In this document: one piece after another, positions 1 to 6,737 of the stretch
Numbering within the stretch: position 1 is the stretch's first letter
Layout of the letters: each line of letters starts with the position of its first letter
DNA from: Clostridiales bacterium
Lineage (GTDB): Bacteria; Bacillota; Clostridia; Lachnospirales; Anaerotignaceae
Assembly (NCBI GenBank): GCA_019423725.1
Contig: JAHZAW010000034.1
Location: forward strand, 120,595-135,792
Reading direction: 5' to 3'
Length of the DNA: 15,198 nucleotides
Translations under genes and position numbers: made by a program
Notes under the pieces: model-generated
Told to the model about the DNA's origin: nothing
The model's input: the letters and a program-made list of their open reading frames with translations, nothing else
Database searches by the model: none

Positions 1-2
1 CA

Positions 3-425
3 AACGGCTCACAGCAGCCCGATGGGGATAGGATAATAAATGCCATAGCTGCGGCAAAAAGCATGGGTATGCTTGGAGGAAACCAGCGCCAGGGAGAAAT
101 CACAGCCTTTGAAAACAACAGCGATCTGACCGAAAACGACAAAGGCAGTGAGAGCCTCAGGGTCGTCAAGGCAGCCATACCGTTTTTGGACAGGGAATAC
201 CAGAAGACACTTTTTTTAGCTGTGAAGCTTATGGAAATGAATGAGAACTTTGACTCCAATGCCCTCAGCCTTCAATGCCAGAGCATAAGGGAGCAGTCAG
301 ACGAAGGACAGCAGGAAGCTATGCTCAGGGCCGTCAGAGGCCAGCTCTCAGGTGAAAACGGCAGGAAACTGGATGTGGTGCTCAAGGTCATGGAAGCGGG
401 AAGACTGGTATCCAAATTAAGGTGA
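3..425 (+). CDS. Unrecognised helical protein, 3' part of gene (5' end outside window)
   Basis: The reading frame is open from the left edge to the TGA at 423-425, so the gene probably starts outside the window. The first in-window ATG (63) has no good ribosome site and is preceded by a plausible in-frame peptide rich in Ala and Ile. The visible part is about 140 residues, hydrophilic and predicted mostly helical, with no signal peptide or membrane segment. Two stretches resemble each other: roughly residues 34-59 and 87-112 counted from the ATG at 63. Both follow the pattern hydrophobic-(K/R)A-x4-L-x2-E-x2-(K/R)-x-L-x3-(V/L)K(L/V)ME, which suggests an internal duplication of a helical hairpin. 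I do not recognise a family with confidence. A terminator follows 60 bases after the stop, so this is the last gene of its transcript. No function is assigned. Confidence 0.6.
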   Translation, partial: NGSQQPDGDRIINAIAAAKSMGMLGGNQRQGEITAFENNSDLTENDKGSESLRVVKAAIPFLDREYQKTLFLAVKLMEMNENFDSNALSLQCQSIREQSDEGQQEAMLRAVRGQLSGENGRKLDVVLKVMEAGRLVSKLR

Positions 426-486
426 TGTCTGGAGCCGGAAAAAGATATATGGCGGGGATAATGCCAGCATATAAAATAACAGGCAT

Positions 487-525
487 AAAAAAGAGCAGAA
501 TTTATTATTCCGCTCTTTTTGTTTT
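487..525. terminator. Intrinsic terminator, probably bidirectional
   Basis: Stem AAAGAGC-x-GAAT pairs with ATTC-x-GCTCTTT, with a single A/C mismatch and a short TTATT loop. A T-run on the right serves the rightward gene ending at 425. An A-run on the left gives a U-tract for leftward transcripts from the lipoprotein gene ending at 603. Confidence 0.8.
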
Positions 526-602
526 GCCATATTTAATTGGGCTTCCGCCGGGTATGGGCGGTTTCAGGCTGGTACCGAAATTGACGCAGACTCGTTAGAT
601 GG

Positions 603-1022
603 TCATAATCCGCTGTAGTAATCATAGGTCATGGCAGCCCATTCAAGTATGCTTCCATATTCAACACCATCAGATGGCACATATATCACGTCATCTATGG
701 CCATGGAATTTTCTCCAAAAACCGCCACGGTCTCCTGGCCGTCTATGACCTTTTCCTCCGGGTCATATGTAAAACGGTACACCCAGTCTCCTTCAAAAAT
801 GCCTTCAGTCGGCTCGATATTCAAGGATGAGAGTTGATGTATCTGCGTGAGGCTGTTGTCTATGAAAATGGCTTCATCATCACCGCTGTATTCCAGCTTT
901 ACCGCGGGAGATGAGCTTATTTTATCCATTACATCCACATCTTTATTACTGTCAGAAGTGCTTGAGGAGCAGGAGCACAGGATCATCAGGCAGATACAAA
1001 TATATATCAGCTTCTTTATCAT
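603..1022 (-). CDS. Small secreted lipoprotein of unknown function
   Basis: This 139-residue protein starts with a lysine pair and a hydrophobic stretch, followed by a lipobox LCSC with the probable lipidated cysteine at residue 18. A Ser/Asp-rich linker comes next. It should therefore be anchored on the outer face of the cytoplasmic membrane. The mature part (about residues 40-139) is acidic, rich in Tyr, Asp and aromatic residues, and has no motif that I can assign. It could be a small beta-rich domain. The start is set by an AAGGAGG ribosome site (plus-strand 1030-1038 region) at good spacing. A promoter lies just upstream and a terminator lies beyond the stop, so it looks monocistronic. 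The lipoprotein assignment is seen in the sequence; a ligand or partner is not. Confidence 0.75.
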   Translation of the reverse strand: MIKKLIYICICLMILCSCSSSTSDSNKDVDVMDKISSSPAVKLEYSGDDEAIFIDNSLTQIHQLSSLNIEPTEGIFEGDWVYRFTYDPEEKVIDGQETVAVFGENSMAIDDVIYVPSDGVEYGSILEWAAMTYDYYSGL

Positions 1023-1067
1023 AGGAGACCCTCCTTATGTGTCATATCTGTTTGGAGCTGTATTTTT

Positions 1068-1096
1068 ATTTTATACCATACTTAAGGGCCTGTCAC
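1068..1096 (-). promoter_or_regulatory. Promoter of the lipoprotein gene
   Basis: On the minus strand, GTGACA (plus 1091-1096) is followed after 17 bases by TAAAAT (plus 1068-1073). Each hexamer has one mismatch to the sigma-A consensus. It lies about 45 bases upstream of the start codon. Confidence 0.55.
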
Positions 1097-1126
1097 TCGA
1101 AAGACTGGACAAAATATAAAAAGGCA

Positions 1127-1160
1127 TAAAAAAGGACGGGAAATAAGATTTTCCGTCCTT
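1127..1160 (-). terminator. Terminator of the leftward small gene
   Basis: Read on the minus strand, AAGGACGGAAA pairs with TTTCCCGTCCTT apart from one bulged C, and a run of T follows. The stem begins 7 bases after the TAG at 1167-1169 in the alternative frame, and about 90 bases after the TAA at 1249. That difference bears on where the upstream gene really ends. Confidence 0.8.
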
Positions 1161-1166
1161 ATCAGG

Positions 1167-1297
1167 CTAGAGACGTCCTCTGGTATTGCTGGATGCTGGT
1201 CTTATGTTTTTGGGATCTCTGGTGTTTACAGATTTGGCCGTGGATGTATTATTGACCACATTTATCCATCTTCCATAATACCTCAAGGATAATAAGT
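1167..1297 (-). pseudogene. Out-of-frame continuation of the small gene above
   Basis: The frame one base on from the 1249-1497 gene reads a polar tail of about 38 residues (YYGRWINVV, then Asn/Ser/Arg-rich, ending NTRGRL) up to TAG at 1167-1169. Its codons (AGA, ATA, CCC, ACC) match the local style, and the stop abuts the terminator. Upstream of the hydrophobic stretch this frame reads like noise, so only the distal part is claimed. The exact left boundary of the shift cannot be fixed by eye. Confidence is modest because such a short tail could also be chance. Confidence 0.35.
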
Positions 1298-1497
1298 ACA
1301 GCAGCAAAACATATAGGCGGAGGACCATATTTGACCGTTTTTGATGCTGCTTTATTATCACATGTCTCTGTGGCCTCATCTGAAGCGGCAGAAATATTTT
1401 TAGTGTGTGAAGTATCATTTTTTTCAAAAGAGCTCTCTCCGTTTTCAAAAAGACTGTCATAGGGATGAGGAAGCGGTTTGTTCATACGTCTTGTCAT
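1249..1497 (-). CDS. Very small protein with hydrophobic C-terminal segment, probably frame-shifted
   Basis: The chosen start is the ATG at 1497, which has a GAGGAGG ribosome site (plus 1504-1509) six bases upstream. An earlier in-frame ATG lies upstream of that site and is not likely to be used. The 82-residue product begins MTRRMNKPLPHPYDSLFENG, then runs polar and Ser/Asp/Thr-rich. It ends in a YGPPP motif and a hydrophobic stretch of about 15 residues (ICFAAVLIILEVL), possibly a single membrane segment, before stopping at 1249. The stop lies about 90 bases before the terminator, while the +1 frame continues without a stop to 1167, right at the terminator. I therefore suspect the original gene was longer and has an extra base near 1280-1310, or the read has an error there. 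No function is recognised. Confidence 0.5.
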   Translation of the reverse strand: MTRRMNKPLPHPYDSLFENGESSFEKNDTSHTKNISAASDEATETCDNKAASKTVKYGPPPICFAAVLIILEVLWKMDKCGQ

Positions 1498-1713
1498 TAT
1501 TTTCCTCCTCGATATTATCATTAAATTAATATGTGCCGGACGTGGCTTTTATGTCAGTGCATATGGAGATATGACGGCAGGTGTCAATGTCTTTGTGCTG
1601 GAACACAATATTTATCCTGTTTTATGTGTTGCGATTGACTTTGAACTATCATTGATATAAAATTACATTAATTTTCACTTTATCGATTTAAAATATAAAA
1701 ATAATTTTATGCG

Positions 1714-1722
1714 TGATACAAT
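1714..1722 (+). promoter_or_regulatory. Extended -10 promoter of the citrate synthase operon
   Basis: TG-A-TACAAT (TG at 1714-1715, hexamer 1717-1722) is an extended -10 element. No clear -35 is present at 17 bases. The start codon is only 24 bases downstream, leaving room for a short leader holding the AGGGAGG ribosome site. A second possible promoter is TTGACT (1635) with TATAAA (1656), at a short 15-base spacing. The 248-base gap between 1498 and 1745 otherwise shows only AT-rich sequence. Confidence 0.5.
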
Positions 1723-1745
1723 ATTAACGCGGCAGGGAGGATAAC

Positions 1746-3134
1746 ATGCTTGAGTTTAACAAAAAAACAAACCTCCTTGAGAGTATAGCCCAGGAATACC
1801 CTCTTGAGGAAGTAAGTGACCCCAATCTTTACAGAGATTTTTTCAGTTATGATGATATACCTAAGGTAGCATTTAACAGACGTCTGGTGCCCCTTGATGT
1901 GCCCGATGAAATATGGATAACCGATACCACATTCAGAGACGGACAGCAGTCCAGAGAGCCATATACAGTTGAACAGATGACTACTCTCTTTGATATGCTT
2001 CACAGGCTTTCAGGCCCCAATGGAGTAATAAGGATGAGTGAGTTCTTCCTTTATACTAAAAAGGACAGGGAAGCCGTTTATAAATGCCTTGAAAAGGGCT
2101 ATAAATTCCCTGAGATAACCAGCTGGATAAGGGCATCAAAGAAGGACTTTGAACTGGTCAAGGACATCGGACTTAAGGAGACAGGAATACTTGTCAGCTG
2201 TTCTGACTACCACATATTTAAGAAAATGCATATGACAAGACGACAGGCCATCGACCATTATCTTGCTGTGGTAAGGGAATGTATCGAGACTGGCGTAAGG
2301 CCCAGATGCCACTTTGAGGACATAACAAGGGCAGATTTTTATGGCTTTGTAATACCCTTTGCCTCAGCTCTTATGGACCTTATGGAGGATACTGGAGTTC
2401 CCGTAAAAATAAGAGCCTGCGATACCCTTGGATACGGAATAACATATCCCGGAGCAGTACTTCCCAGAAGTGTTCCCGGTATAATATATGGTCTGCATAA
2501 CCATGCCGGAGTTCCCCATGAACTCATCGAATGGCATGGACATAATGACTTCTACAGGGCAGTAAACAATGCTTCATATGCTTGGCTTTATGGTGCCAGC
2601 GGAGTAAACTGCTCACTTCTTGGCATAGGCGAAAGAACAGGAAATACTCCCCTTGAGGCCATGATATTTGAGTATGCCCAGCTTACAGGAAGCCTTAATG
2701 GAGCCGATACAAAGGTAATAACAGAGATAGCAAGATACTATGAGGATGTAATCGGATATGAAATACCTCCCATGACACCCTTCGTAGGAAAGAACTTCAA
2801 TGTAACGAGAGCCGGTATACATGCCGATGGAATACTTAAAAATGAAGAAATATACAATATTTTCGACACCAAGAAATTCCTTGACCGCCCGGTAAAGATA
2901 GCTATTTCCAATACATCAGGCACATCAGGTATTGCCCACTGGATAAATTCGTTTTATAATTTTAAAGGTGATGACGTAGTAGATAAGAAGGATAAGCTTG
3001 TTGAAATAGTTAAGGACTGGGTAGATGAACAGTATAATGAAGGACGTGTCACGATGATAACCGACGGAGAACTTGAAACAGTAGTAAAGGAGACCGCGGT
3101 AAGATTAAATCAGGAAAAATATTTAAGGAGATAG
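1746..3134 (+). CDS. (Re)-citrate synthase (HMGL-like / homocitrate synthase family)
   Basis: It is predicted to condense acetyl-CoA with oxaloacetate to citrate in the cytoplasm, the first step of the oxidative branch to 2-oxoglutarate. The 462-residue protein has the DRE-TIM metallolyase core. It carries DTTFRDGQQ (60-68, metal Asp65), HFEDITRAD (189-197), the metal-binding HGHND (264-268) and GIGERTGN (293-300). The N-terminal DPNLYRDFFSYDDIPK segment and the whole layout match my memory of the Clostridium kluyveri Re-citrate synthase better than LeuA or NifV proteins. LeuA would carry a C-terminal leucine-binding domain, which is absent here. The next gene, an isocitrate and not an isopropylmalate dehydrogenase, supports citrate as the product. 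The start has an AGGGAGG site. Homocitrate or citramalate synthase activity is the main alternative. Confidence 0.8.
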   Translation: MLEFNKKTNLLESIAQEYPLEEVSDPNLYRDFFSYDDIPKVAFNRRLVPLDVPDEIWITDTTFRDGQQSREPYTVEQMTTLFDMLHRLSGPNGVIRMSEFFLYTKKDREAVYKCLEKGYKFPEITSWIRASKKDFELVKDIGLKETGILVSCSDYHIFKKMHMTRRQAIDHYLAVVRECIETGVRPRCHFEDITRADFYGFVIPFASALMDLMEDTGVPVKIRACDTLGYGITYPGAVLPRSVPGIIYGLHNHAGVPHELIEWHGHNDFYRAVNNASYAWLYGASGVNCSLLGIGERTGNTPLEAMIFEYAQLTGSLNGADTKVITEIARYYEDVIGYEIPPMTPFVGKNFNVTRAGIHADGILKNEEIYNIFDTKKFLDRPVKIAISNTSGTSGIAHWINSFYNFKGDDVVDKKDKLVEIVKDWVDEQYNEGRVTMITDGELETVVKETAVRLNQEKYLRR

Positions 3135-3138
3135 GCGT

Positions 3139-4305
3139 ATGACAAACAGAGAGAAAATTGAAGCAGCAAAAGAAAAGTTCGGCGCTCTTCTTGAAGAGCA
3201 GCTCGCAAGGGTCGAAAGAATGAAAAATGAAGCAGACTTTGTTGACTACTCAAAGCTGGACAAAGTTATCATCGGAGTTACAGGCGGAGACGGAATCGGC
3301 CCTGCCATCACTGCACAGGCTCAGAGAGTGCTTGAGTTCCTTCTTAAGGATGAGATAGCTGCAGGAAAGGTAGAAATAAGGGATATCCCCGGCCTTACCA
3401 TTGAGCATAGAGTAGAGTGTATGCAGGCTATACCTGATGACGTTATGGCAGAACTTAAAAAATGCCATGTTATATTAAAGGGACCCACAACTACACCCAG
3501 AAAAGGCGATCCCTGGCCCAATATCGAAAGTGCCAATGTTGCCATGAGAAAGGAACTTGACCTTTTTGCCAATGTACGTCCCGTAAGAGTTCCCGAGCAG
3601 GGAATCGACTGGGTATTCTACAGAGAGAATACAGAAGGTGCCTATGCCGTAGGAAGCAAGGGCGCTGTTGTTGATGAAGATCTTTCTGTTGACTTTACTG
3701 TAACAACTTCCCAGGGAACAGAAAGAGTCATAAGAGCAGCCTTCGACTTTGCTGCTAAAAACGGAAAGACAAGGGTAACAGCCGTAACAAAGGCAAACAT
3801 CATCAAGGCTACAGATGGAAAATTCCTTGATATATTCTACAGCATCGCTAAAGAATATCCTGATATAACAGCCGATGACTGGTATATCGACATTATGACA
3901 GCTAAACTCGTGGACGAAAAGAGACGCAGAGACTTCCAGGTAGTAGTTCTCCCCAACCTTTATGGAGACATCATTACTGATGAGGCCGCTGAGTTCCAGG
4001 GCGGTGTAGGTACAGCCGGCAGCTCAAACATCGGAAAGAGATACGCAATGTTTGAGGCTATCCATGGTTCAGCACCCAGAATGGTGGCAGAGGGAAGAGA
4101 TAAATACGCTGACCCCTGCTCAATGATGAAGGCTTCAGCCCTTCTTCTGAGACATATCGGATATGCTGATAAGGCTGACAAACTTGAAAAAGCCCTTGAT
4201 ATATGTACACAGACAGAAAGAAAGATATATACAACAGGACGTGACACAGGAGCTACAGGAGCTGAGGTCACAGACTACATAATGGAAACTATCGCTAAGA
4301 TGTGA
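3139..4305 (+). CDS. icd: Isocitrate dehydrogenase
   Basis: It is predicted to oxidise and decarboxylate isocitrate to 2-oxoglutarate in the cytoplasm. The 388-residue protein has GGDGIGP (49-55) and the substrate signature S131-x-N133-x3-R137, with R147 and R150, which is typical of isocitrate dehydrogenases; isopropylmalate dehydrogenases differ there. YRENTEG (161-167), K218 and the metal aspartates D251, D277 and D281 (NLYGDIITD) are present, as is the cofactor loop HGSAPR (309-314). Arg at 314 sits where E. coli has Lys344, and Tyr364/Arg368 may match Tyr391/Arg395, which hints at NADP. An extra helical N-terminus of about 40 residues precedes the usual start. An AAGGAG site at the end of the upstream gene and a 4-base gap suggest translational coupling. 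Coenzyme preference is inferred only. Confidence 0.88.
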   Translation: MTNREKIEAAKEKFGALLEEQLARVERMKNEADFVDYSKLDKVIIGVTGGDGIGPAITAQAQRVLEFLLKDEIAAGKVEIRDIPGLTIEHRVECMQAIPDDVMAELKKCHVILKGPTTTPRKGDPWPNIESANVAMRKELDLFANVRPVRVPEQGIDWVFYRENTEGAYAVGSKGAVVDEDLSVDFTVTTSQGTERVIRAAFDFAAKNGKTRVTAVTKANIIKATDGKFLDIFYSIAKEYPDITADDWYIDIMTAKLVDEKRRRDFQVVVLPNLYGDIITDEAAEFQGGVGTAGSSNIGKRYAMFEAIHGSAPRMVAEGRDKYADPCSMMKASALLLRHIGYADKADKLEKALDICTQTERKIYTTGRDTGATGAEVTDYIMETIAKM

Positions 4306-4311
4306 TTTTTG

Positions 4312-4336
4312 AAGGCCGCTTTTAAGCGGCCTTTTT
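4312..4336 (+). terminator. Terminator of the citrate synthase-isocitrate dehydrogenase operon
   Basis: A perfect 10-bp stem, AAGGCCGCTT/AAGCGGCCTT with a TT loop, is followed by a T-run. It starts 7 bases after the icd stop codon. Confidence 0.92.
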
Positions 4337-4531
4337 AATTAGTATATTGATATATCTGGAAATTTAAGGTATATTGAATAAAAGGCCAGATTTGGTATGG
4401 CCGTCTGTGACAGGAATGGTCAGGGGATAGCCTTGGATGGCTTAGATATATTATGATACACAAGGGAACAGGAAAATGATTTATAGGAGCCTTGATCCCT
4501 GAAGGCAGTATCACCGTGGAGCTGATGAAAA

Positions 4532-4798
4532 ATGTGGAGACTGTTTTGGTTTTTGATAGGAAGGAAAGAAATATTTACTACATTTGATCCCGAAAGTATG
4601 TCAAAGATCCTTTATATACTCCATGAAAACGGAGTAAAATACTATACAAACTCAAAATACTATGGCTCCGGCAGCAGAAGGAGCGGCACTTGGAGAGCCT
4701 TTGGGGAACAGACACAGTATGAGACCCAGCATTATATTTATGTCAAAAGGGAAGATCATGAAAGGGCTTTGTACCTCATAAGGGAAAACTACCGGTAA
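4532..4798 (+). CDS. Small conserved-looking protein, possibly DUF2007-like
   Basis: This 88-residue protein begins with a short aromatic/hydrophobic stretch (MWRLFWFLIG), too short for a confident membrane span. A beta-alpha-beta-like pattern follows: IFTTFDPESMSKILYILHENG, then a Gly/Ser/Arg-rich loop, then HYIYVKREDHERALYLIRE. Two strands flanking helices, with a C-terminal 'YVxxEDxxxAxxLI' pattern, resemble small DUF2007-type domains and similar short proteins I associate with Lachnospiraceae, but this is weak. The ribosome site is poor (GGAG about 10 bases upstream), and I saw no clear promoter. It sits alone between two terminator-like hairpins. The role is unknown. Confidence 0.6.
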   Translation: MWRLFWFLIGRKEIFTTFDPESMSKILYILHENGVKYYTNSKYYGSGSRRSGTWRAFGEQTQYETQHYIYVKREDHERALYLIRENYR

Positions 4799-4828
4799 TA
4801 GTAAGGGTATTCATAAAGAAATGTACAA

Positions 4829-4861
4829 AAGGGGGAAATATATTCACATCCCCTTATTTTT
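4829..4861 (+). terminator. Possible weak terminator
   Basis: AAGGGG (4829-4834) can pair with CCCCTT (4850-4855) across a 15-base AT-rich loop, followed by ATTTTTAT. The stem is short, so readthrough is plausible. Confidence 0.4.
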
Positions 4862-4936
4862 ATGTTAAGATGTAGTTGATTTTGAAATTTTCTGTAATGG
4901 CTGTAATGGCAATTATTTTTAACGGAGAGTATATAT

Positions 4937-6094
4937 ATGGAAAAAATAAAAGTAATGAGCGTTTTCGGCACCAGACCGGAAGCGATAAAAATGGCTCCGC
5001 TTGTAAAAGCACTGGAAAAGGAAGAAAAGACAGAAAGCATAGTGTGTGTGACAGCACAGCACAGGGAAATGCTGGACCAGGTGCTCAGGGACTTTAATAT
5101 AGTGCCTGACTATGACCTTAATATAATGAAGGCCGGCCAGACCCTGGAGGACATAACGGTCAGGGCGCTTACGGGCATAGGTGATGTCATAAGGAAGGTA
5201 AAGCCTGACATCGTTCTTGTCCATGGTGATACATCCACCACCTTTGCTGCATCCCTGGCAGCATTTTATAACCAGACGAAAATAGGACATGTGGAAGCAG
5301 GCCTCAGGACCTATGATAAATACCAGCCCTTCCCTGAGGAAATGAATAGAAGGCTCACAGGAGCCATGGCTGACCTGCATTTTTCACCTACTGAAACGGC
5401 AAAGTCAAATCTTCTTAAGGAGAATATTTCTGCCGATGGTATTTTCATAACAGGAAATACCGCCATAGATGCCCTTAAGACGACCCTTGATGATAATTAT
5501 GTATTTACGGTGGACGAGCTTAATAAAATAGACTATAAGCATAGAAGGGTAATAACTGTAACTGCCCACAGGCGTGAGAATCTCGGAGAGCCCCTTGTAA
5601 ATATATGCAAGGCGTTAAGAAGGATAGCCGATGATTATGACAATGTGGAGATAGTTTATGCTGTTCATAAAAATCCCGCTGTATCTGGACCTGTCCATAC
5701 TATCCTTGGAGGACATGGCAGGATACATCTTCTGGACCCTCTGGATCTCAGGGATATGCACAATCTTATGAACCGTTCGTTCATGGTAATGACCGATTCC
5801 GGTGGACTTCAGGAGGAAGTGCCTTCCATGGGCAAGCCGGTGCTTGTGCTCAGGAATGTTACAGAGAGGCCCGAGGGAGTTGCTGCCGGAACATTGAAGC
5901 TGGCTGGCACAGACCTTGAGACCGTTTATTCCATGGCAAAACAGCTGCTCACCGATCCTGCGGAATATGAAAAAATGGCAGTGGCAAAAAATCCTTTTGG
6001 AGACGGAAACGCATCGGAAAGGATAGTAAATGCCATACTCTATTCCTTTGGGGCTGTGGCTGAAAGACCTGAAGATTATATAACAAAGGGGTAA
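4937..6094 (+). CDS. wecB: UDP-N-acetylglucosamine 2-epimerase (non-hydrolysing)
   Basis: It interconverts UDP-GlcNAc and UDP-ManNAc in the cytoplasm, supplying ManNAc for teichoic acid linkage units or other cell-surface glycans. It is 385 residues, the usual length. The family motifs appear in order: GTRPEAIKMAPL (11-22), QHREML (41-46), VHGDTSTTFA (95-104, Asp98), HVEAGLRT (118-125, Glu120), PFPEEMNR (131-138), TAHRREN (209-215, His211) and DSGGLQEEVPSMGKP near residue 285. Asp98, Glu120, Glu134 and His211 correspond to the catalytic set known from E. coli WecB. The start has a GGAGAG site. It is followed after 4 bases by folA with no terminator between, so the two are probably co-transcribed. 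No glycan cluster is visible around it, so the target polymer is not known. The symbol mnaA is also used for this family. Confidence 0.95.
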   Translation: MEKIKVMSVFGTRPEAIKMAPLVKALEKEEKTESIVCVTAQHREMLDQVLRDFNIVPDYDLNIMKAGQTLEDITVRALTGIGDVIRKVKPDIVLVHGDTSTTFAASLAAFYNQTKIGHVEAGLRTYDKYQPFPEEMNRRLTGAMADLHFSPTETAKSNLLKENISADGIFITGNTAIDALKTTLDDNYVFTVDELNKIDYKHRRVITVTAHRRENLGEPLVNICKALRRIADDYDNVEIVYAVHKNPAVSGPVHTILGGHGRIHLLDPLDLRDMHNLMNRSFMVMTDSGGLQEEVPSMGKPVLVLRNVTERPEGVAAGTLKLAGTDLETVYSMAKQLLTDPAEYEKMAVAKNPFGDGNASERIVNAILYSFGAVAERPEDYITKG

Positions 6095-6098
6095 AAAT

Positions 6099-6587
6099 AT
6101 GAATATGATAGCTTCGGCCGATAACAACTGGGCCATAGGAAACAAAGGACAGCTTCTGGCCCATGTGTCAGGAGACATGAAGTTTTTTAAAAGCAAGACC
6201 GTTGGGAACGTGGTGATCCTCGGAAGAAAGACCCTGGAGACATTCCCTGGCAAAAAGCCCCTCAAGGACAGGGAAAACATAATAATAACATCAAATAATG
6301 ATTTTAGTGCCGAGGGAGCCAGTGTGGTACATTCTGTGGATGAACTGCTGGAGTATGTAAAAAAGTATGACAGTCATTCCCTTTATGTCATAGGAGGGGC
6401 GTCGGTTTATGCTGAGCTTCTCAAATACTGTGATACAGCCTATATCACAAGGTTTTATGAAAGCTTTGAGGCCGATGCATATATTCAAAATTTTGATGAA
6501 GCAGAAGGATGGAAACTGGCTGAGGAAAGCGGTATAATGGAAGAAAAGGGTATAAAATACAGATTTTGTACCTATGTGAAAGTTTGA
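6099..6587 (+). CDS. folA: Dihydrofolate reductase
   Basis: It reduces dihydrofolate to tetrahydrofolate with NADPH in the cytoplasm. At 162 residues it is a normal chromosomal DHFR length. It shows the N-terminal strand MNMIASADNNWAIG, the acidic active-site residue Asp26 in GDMKFFK, the NADPH-binding GRKTLE (42-47), the LKDREN segment (55-60) and YVIGGASVY (96-104). The E. coli 'MPW' before the active-site helix is replaced by LLAH, so the Trp22 equivalent is missing; I believe this occurs in other clostridial DHFRs. The ribosome site AAAGGGG overlaps the end of wecB, suggesting coupling. No thymidylate synthase gene lies next to it. I see no terminator after it, so transcripts may continue into the rpsF operon. 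Confidence 0.92.
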   Translation: MNMIASADNNWAIGNKGQLLAHVSGDMKFFKSKTVGNVVILGRKTLETFPGKKPLKDRENIIITSNNDFSAEGASVVHSVDELLEYVKKYDSHSLYVIGGASVYAELLKYCDTAYITRFYESFEADAYIQNFDEAEGWKLAEESGIMEEKGIKYRFCTYVKV

Positions 6588-6633
6588 TCTTAGGACAGGG
6601 CTCGAAAATTTAATAACGTAAAATAAAAAATCC

Positions 6634-6662
6634 TTGCGTCAGGTAAATGTTTGTGGTACAAT
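6634..6662 (+). promoter_or_regulatory. Promoter of rpsF-ssb-rpsR
   Basis: TTGCGT (6634-6639), a 17-base spacer and TACAAT (6657-6662), with a TG at 6654-6655 that makes an extended -10. Transcription would start near 6669, giving a leader of about 70 bases. Confidence 0.8.
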
Positions 6663-6686
6663 ACTATGACGTAAGTGTAAATTTAT

Positions 6687-6730
6687 CCTTGCTCTGCGAA
6701 ATGCAGGGCCTTATGTCCAGAAGGAGGTGT
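6687..6730 (+). promoter_or_regulatory. rpsF leader hairpin and Shine-Dalgarno region
   Basis: GCTCTGC (6691-6697) and GCAGGGC (6703-6709) form a 7-bp stem with one G-U pair and loop GAAAT. CCTT copies flank it at 6687-6690 and 6709-6712, and either can pair with the AAGG (6721-6724) of the strong ribosome site AAGGAGGTG. In many bacteria an S6:S18 complex represses its own operon through a leader element. Whether this hairpin is that element is inference. Confidence 0.4.
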
Positions 6731-6737
6731 ATCAGGA

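Noticed and set aside
847..1119. Rightward ORF opposite the lipoprotein gene
   Set aside because: It is antisense to a gene with lipobox, ribosome site, promoter and terminator; its own start has no ribosome site.
1478..1660. Hydrophobic rightward ORF overlapping the start of the small leftward gene
   Set aside because: It begins with TTG without a ribosome site and lies antisense over a gene start with a strong ribosome site.
1746..4305. Leucine biosynthesis pair (leuA-leuB)
   Set aside because: The synthase lacks the regulatory C-terminal domain and the dehydrogenase carries the isocitrate-type SxN...R motif; no leuC or leuD follows.
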